Assembly: GCA_020055645.1 (NCBI GenBank)
Contig: CM034546.1
Location: 29,078,001 to 29,142,000 of the forward strand
DNA from: Tomocerus qinae
Taxonomy: Eukaryota > Arthropoda > Collembola > Entomobryomorpha > Tomoceridae
Reading direction: 5' to 3'
Length of the DNA stretch: 64,000 bases
Positions 58,733 through 64,000 of this stretch are shown piece by piece. The stretch's first letter is position 1; each line of letters begins with the position of its first letter. The translations under genes and the position numbers were made by a program. The notes under the pieces were generated by a model. The model was not told the origin of the DNA and made no database searches. It worked only from the letters and a program-made list of their open reading frames with translations.

Positions 58733-60582
58733 AAGACACTGACAGAAGATTTAGTTACCAAATAGTTCAATTTAATTTATTAAATGGTCAATTATCATCG
58801 GGTCGCGAAATTCGAAAAAGATGGTTTAAGGCATTTGAGAATTATAGTCGATTTTTCCAAAATTTTGGTCTAATATTTCGAGTGATATTGACCGATCAAG
58901 ACACAACAGATGAGTATTGTGGATCTCCGCTTTTAAATAAATATTTCACGAATTTTTTCACTCAGAAAAATACACACGTGTCAATTCCGATACTCTCTCT
59001 ATTTCTAAAACAATTCCCAAATACTACCATTTGGCTAGGAGACGAAATAAATTGCAAGTTTCCTATCGTTGACCGACAACTATTACCAGTAAGATTACCA
59101 GTAACAATATATTTCCAATTGAGCGACATTTGTAGGGAGGTGAAAAATTTTGGAGCCTTAACGGAGACGACAGAAGAATCTTTTAATTTCATTTCTTGTA
59201 CCATTTTAGAAGATAAGAATTTCTCATTTATTGGATACATTCCCCCATTTAATTTATTTGCTTGGATCGCCATTTTGTTCACATTTATTCTAGTTAATGT
59301 TTTTATGCACTTTATAATATTTTTAAAAGAAGGGAATAGTTTTCCTTTCATTCTTATGATTTACGCTTATTTATTAGAAGTCAGTTATTCCTTATCTAGA
59401 GAATATAATAATAAGGCTTGGATTAGATTGACAATTGGACCTTTGCTTCTTTGCTTCATTGTATTGACAAATGGATACAAAGGGATAGTCACTTCGGATC
59501 TTGTCGAACCACGCCCAGTAAAACAAATCGAATCAATTGTGGAATTTCAAAATCTAACTGATATTATAGCAATTGGTGCTTTTAGAATATTAATCCTGAG
59601 CCAATAGTTCAATTAAAAGAATTCGACCAGAAACAAATTATGTTCAATTACTATTACTACTTAAAAAATAACAAAACGTATTATCCTAACAACCTCGTCA
59701 TGTTTGCATTTGATCCTAAATGCTACAATCCATATTTGGACAGAAGTATACTCTCTGTTCAAAGTAGTAATACATTTGCAGAGGAAACCCAAAAAAAATA
59801 TACAAGCTGCCCTCAAGGCTTACAATCTTTATCGAAACCAAACACATAGAAAACTATTTAAACTCTCAGATGCAATACATCAATATCTATATTCCCAAAT
59901 GTGGTTAGGAAATCCAGTTTCTCCAACCGAACATCAAAAATTTATGACCATTTCTAACTCCATTCGGTTTCCAAAAGAATTTCCTTCCACAAGCCCTCAA
60001 AAATGGATTAGTCAGTGTGAAAAGTCAATGTTTGTCGATCAGAGTTCCAGGCTTCGACGATTTCTTAATGACTCTCATTGGAAATCACTGAAGCCTAAAC
60101 ATAATTTGTACTTTGGGGAGTCAAAAAATGGATTCTTGAAACAGAAATTGGGAATCGTCATACAGAATAATTTTTTTTATTTACTCGCTCCGTTTCTCAG
60201 AAGAAAATTGTTTTCTGTCGTTGAATCGGGACTTTTGAAAGTTTGGTTAGATGTTTCCGAGAGACATAACTTTACAATGTGCAAACGATGCTTGATGAAA
60301 GATGGTCCGATGCCATTAACGCTCAATTCGAACTTCGCAAGTATATTTTATGTTGGACTCTGTATTATAATTACAACTTGCACTGTGCTACTATATTATG
60401 AGTTAAATGTTATCTCCAAAATCAAATCCCTTATTGCAAATCTAAAGAAGATAAAATGGAAAGTTTTAATTTATCATAGCAAATTCATAATTATTAACTC
60501 TGCAGTCCGAATCAGAAATGACATTAAAAAGTGTGGCAAAAATGTCTTTTCTAGAAGAGAAAATTCTCAGGTCTTAGAGTAG
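58733..60582 (+). pseudogene. Ionotropic receptor (IR)-like pseudogene, copy 2, 5'-truncated
   Basis: Direct duplicate of 2,112-3,966. The frame is open from 58,737 to 59,607, covering the pre-M1 region, the M1-like helix (FNLFAWIAILFTFILVNVF), the pore/M2 region and the M3-like LTNGYKG segment. It then shifts because of a 4-bp loss after GCTTTTAGA (near 59,586), and again at an A-run gained by one base near 59,797. The last 250 or so codons are open and include the final membrane helix (FYVGLCIIITTCTVLLYY). The first third of the gene is missing, since homology starts abruptly at 58,733. The long stretches that are still open suggest quite recent decay. Confidence 0.75.
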
Positions 60583-60750
60583 TTTCTCCAAACTAAATGT
60601 ATTGTACTAATTTTGTCGTAATAAATATCAATCTCATTGATGCGAAAGTTTAGCAGAAATAACCAAAACAAAAAATGTACTACTTTAATTACTTCAACAC
60701 GCAACCCATCAAACATTTTCCGACAGCCAATGAAAAATAATAAGAGTGAC

Positions 60751-61615
60751 GGTCAATTTGGCAGAAGTCAGTTTGGCAAATGCGTTTTGATCAGTTTGGC
60801 AAATGGTCCTGACCAGTTTGGCAAAAGGTCCTGACCAGTTTGGCAAAAAGGCCCTGACCAGTTTGGCAAGGTCTTGACCAGGTTGGCAAAAGGTCCTGAC
60901 AGGTTTGGCAAAAAGGCCCTGACCAGTTTGGCAAGGTCTTGACCAGGTTGGCAAAAGGTCCTGACAGGTTTGGCAAAAGGTCCTGACTAGTTTGGCAAAG
61001 GGTCTTGACCAGGTTGGCAAAAGGTCCTGACCAGGTTGCCAAAAGGTCCTGACCAGTTTGGCAAAAAGGGTCTTTTGCATTTTACCAGTTTGGCAAAGGT
61101 TCTTGACCAGGTTGGCAAAAGGTCCTGACCAGTTTGGCAAAAGGGGTCTTTTGCATTTTACCAGTTTGGCAAAGGTTCTTGACCAGGTTGGCAAAAGGTC
61201 CTGACCAGGTTGCCAAAAGGTCCTGACCAGTTTGGCAAAAAGGGTCTTTTGCATTTTACCAGTTTGGCAAAGGTTCTTGACCAGGTTGGCAAAAGGTCCT
61301 GACCAGTTTGGCAAAAGGGGTCTTTTGCATTTTACCAGTTTGGCAAAGGTTCTTGACCAGGTTGGCAAAAGGTCCTGACCAGTTTGGCAAAAGGGGTCTT
61401 TTGCATTCAGCCAGTTTGGCAAAATCGTATAAAGGTTGCACCATCTTATATTTATTGTCATAGTCATTATCATTTAAACATGGCAAACATATCTACACGC
61501 TAAGGACACAACATCACAACAATAAAATATCAGTTTGCCAAACTGTCCAACATCATTTACCAAAATGTCCACAGGGTTTTGACCTTTTGCCAAACTGACT
61601 TTTGCCAAATTGACC
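60751..61615. mobile_element. TTTGGCAAA-type TIR element with expanded minisatellite
   Basis: The ends GGTCAATTTGGCAGAAGTCA and, at the right, GACTTTTGCCAAATTGACC are inverted repeats. From about 60,795 to 61,430 lies an array of 22-bp units (GGTCCTGACCAGTTTGGCAA), about 25-30 in number. They are organised into higher-order blocks of about 120 bp marked by GGGTCTTTTGCATTTTACCA. The sister copy at 4,148 has only about six units. The long minus-strand frame (60,709-61,473) is a repeat artefact. Confidence 0.8.
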
Positions 61616-61950
61616 TACATTAAGTAATAATGTTATTAAAAAGAAGATTCACAACTTATTGTATATATAAGATCATAATAATTAGTAATACTGAGGATGC
61701 AAATAAAAATATGTACTTTTGTCATGTTTGCAAATATTTATTAAAGTCAACTTTAATTGAATTTTTGGAAATAAATAGCTTAAGTGAATGAAGATTAGGT
61801 GTAATAAAAATGCAGGGGAGATTAAATGTTATGAAAGACAAATGCAAAGCAACGCCAATTATAAATAAAATCATTATTTGCGTGCGTCACTGATTACATA
61901 ACTTGATCCACCCCGTTATTGGTTGGTCCACATGATGATAGGTTGCAATT

Positions 61951-62404
61951 TTAACGTCCTGGGTTGTAATCTATTATAAAAGAGTGTATATTATTTGTAA
62001 CTGTACTTTTTTAATTCGTTATTTCTATTTGGCTTTAAATATTACATATTATATATCTATTCAATTTTGCCATTGAGTCGATAAATAGTTATTGTATTTA
62101 AGTATTTAAGTTTGATAGGTATGTATTAAGGGAAAGTAGCTTACAACATCTTCCTTCGGCCCAAGACGGGTCATTTTTTTGGCAGTGCATTCCAGGGCAG
62201 CAGTTTCCTTGATGTCCGTTTTGTCCCCGACAAACTCCATCATGTCCCACACATTGTGACTGAAATAAAGTTCATTACAAAATAAACGAATAAATAAAAA
62301 GAATTTTTTCTAAAATTCGAAGTATTATTTGTTAAAAATTTACATACCATTGCTACAGTTGCAATCATTGCAACTAAAAACAAAACAAAGATGACATTCT
62401 TCAT
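61951..62404 (-). CDS. Secreted knottin peptide (Alo-like six-cysteine), copy C, intact
   Basis: Three exons (62348-62404, 62145-62259, 61951-61970) give 63 residues with the same signal peptide, cysteine spacing (C-x6-C-x9-CC-x4-C-x11-C) and YYNPGR end as copy A. The exon differences from copy A that I noticed are third-position changes, which suggests selection on the peptide. The second donor is GTAAGC. A predicted 5'-UTR intron keeps a proper GTAAGT donor (near 62,502-62,507), unlike copy A. TATA box at 62,586-62,593. Confidence 0.83.
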
Positions 62405-62585
62405 GATGATATTCCTGCTAAAATTCCTACAAAAAACAAACGAAATTTAAAAAGAGAGTATTGGAATTAGATTCAAAAATAAAATTAATTATTAAGAATT
62501 ACTTACCTGAAATCAAAATTTTCTTTTGAGGCTTAATTGTTTCGTCGTTATTTGCTGTTTGACTAAACCCTAGCTGAATGTTTAG

Positions 62586-62593
62586 CTTTTATA
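62586..62593 (-). promoter_or_regulatory. TATA box of knottin copy C
   Basis: TATAAAAG on the minus strand, in the same context as copy A. Confidence 0.7.
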
Positions 62594-63990
62594 GGCAAGA
62601 TTTACCCTCTCTAATACCCGTCCGGTGATGCTGATTAGGTATATTAGCAAAGCTGAATTATTTAAACTTGAATAATTATTTCCTATTTTCAGTTTCTCCG
62701 AAGTGAGCTTTGATGGTTTTCCTCTATTTTTTCCGTATACAAAACGCACCAACATTCACATTAACTTAATGTATCACCCAATGCATGATTTCATGTAGTT
62801 CGTTAGTCCAGTGTGCATATATGTAAAACCAACTGCAATGACGGCAATCATCACCTTTTGATGTGAAGCAAGTATTTGCAGCATTTAGGTAAAGCTCTTA
62901 CATTTATTTTGATTCACACGGGGAAAATGATGCCAAACCATATTAAAGGAAGAGTGACCACAGCATTTCAAGGAATTTAAGGAAATGAACTTTAGAACTG
63001 CTGCTGTATTTCCTCATTTTGTATTTAAAGTTAGCTTAAGGAAAATATAGTAACTAAAGCTGAATAACGAGTACCTTTATGCGGACTAATATTTATGTTC
63101 TCTTTCCCAAAGTATTTAGACTATCTTGCATAGCCAAAATCGGTTGATTAATTCCTGAAATATTTTACTTTCACGAAAGCTGTATTTTTGCTGAAATTAT
63201 CAATTCACCGCTTATTTTTGCGAAAATAATTTATTCTTTGTTTTTGTTTAGAATGCTTAAAAATAAGTGTCGACATAATATACTTCATTTTGCTATACCG
63301 TTCATAAGGGTAATAGTTTATACGTATTTCAGATATGGGAAAATGAAAAAATATGTGAGACCATGCACCACAGAAAAAATAAGGAAAAGAATAGAAAAAT
63401 TTGTTGGGGAAGCATGGGGATAAATAACACGAAAATAATAATAAAATACAAAGGAAATAATTATAAACCCGAAAAGAAATGATAATACATAGTAGAATGA
63501 GTAATATAACAAAATAGAATAGTAAACGTTGAACTCATTTTCCTTAAGTTAATAAAATACACAATAGGAAAATACAGCTCCAATTTTAAAAGTTAATTTC
63601 CTCAAACTCCTTGAAATGCGGTGGCCACTCTTCTTCATTAATATAGTTTGGCATCCCTTTCCAAGAATCAAAATGTGGGAGCTTTACCTAAATGCTGCAA
63701 ACAATGTGCTTCACATCAAAAGGTGATGATTGCCGTGATTGAATTTGGTTTTACATATCTGCACACTGGACTAAAGAACTACGTAAAATCATACATCGTG
63801 TGATAAATTGATTTATGAGAATGTTGGTACGTTTTGTATAAGGAAATAGAAATAAAGGAAAACCACCAAATCTCACTTTCTTCAGAGAAACTGAGAATAG
63901 GAAATAATTACTCTAAATTTAAATAATTCAACTTTGCTAATATACCCAATCAGCATCACCGGACGGGTAATAGAGAGGGCAAATCTTGCC

Positions 63991-63998
63991 TATAAAAG
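63991..63998 (+). promoter_or_regulatory. TATA box of a fourth knottin copy (D) beyond the window
   Basis: TATAAAAG preceded by AAATCTTGCC, as upstream of copy B (6,951). The gene itself should start about 190 bp past the window end. Confidence 0.65.
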
Positions 63999-64000
63999 CT

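Larger units (their letters stand above)
61620..64000. repeat. Knottin palindrome 2 (loop about 62,990-63,600), cut by window end
   Basis: The left arm (61,640-62,990) carries knottin copy C. The right arm (63,600 to the edge) has the mirrored upstream region, down to a TATA box at 63,991. The loop matches that of palindrome 1 in inverted orientation. The small frames at 63,238-63,423 and 63,318-63,512 are in the loop and show no domain. Confidence 0.82.

Noticed and set aside
60709..61473. 254-codon open frame on the minus strand
   Set aside because: It is a translation of the 22-bp GGTCCTGACCAGTTTGGCAA array (KLVRTFxQPGQ repeats) inside a TIR element, not a gene.

Overview
The window is eukaryotic nuclear DNA. 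It is AT-rich, its genes are split by short GT-AG introns (mostly about 50-150 bp), and it is full of small terminal-inverted-repeat (TIR) elements. A delta-class glutathione S-transferase, CYP2-clan P450 architecture, ionotropic-receptor remnants and Alo-like knottins point to an arthropod. Inverted gene blocks of this kind have been reported from the parthenogenetic springtail Folsomia candida, so a springtail (Collembola) is my best guess, but this is inference. No bacterial genes, rRNA, canonical tRNA gene or CRISPR array is visible.

Layout. (1) 1-8,400: a decayed intronless ionotropic-receptor (IR) gene, a TTTGGCAAA-type TIR element, and a palindrome with one intact knottin gene (minus strand) and one dead copy (plus strand). 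(2) 8,400-12,870: no genes, but two related hAT-type MITEs and a C/A-rich fold-back. (3) 12,875-41,680: a giant inverted duplication. The left arm holds an intact P450 (minus) head-to-head with a copper type II monooxygenase of the DBH/MOXD1 family (plus). The right arm is the mirror image, with an intact monooxygenase and a P450 killed by a 2-bp deletion. The 9-kb spacer carries a delta-class GST and many repeats. (4) 41,680-58,300: an omega-class GST (minus), several fold-back and hAT-type elements, two tandem secreted DOMON-domain genes (plus), and the 5' part of a secreted GH114-like glycosidase gene (minus). (5) 58,733-64,000: a second, directly repeated copy of the IR pseudogene / TTTGGCAAA element / knottin palindrome unit, with an intact knottin gene and the promoter of a fourth copy at the window edge.

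How the parts may work together. P450, copper monooxygenase and GSTs can all act on small molecules by oxidation, hydroxylation and conjugation, and here they sit in one inverted block, so a detoxification or secondary-metabolite cluster is a reasonable hypothesis. The arm cores are nearly identical by eye, so the duplication is recent or is being homogenised. A SINE and a fold-back transposon present only in the left arm, and the P450 deletion only in the right arm, are changes that came after duplication or after the last homogenisation. The knottin genes look like a separate, secreted defence-peptide locus.

All coordinates of spliced genes are spans from start to stop codon. Exon limits are given in the evidence and were set by hand from splice consensus and reading frame.
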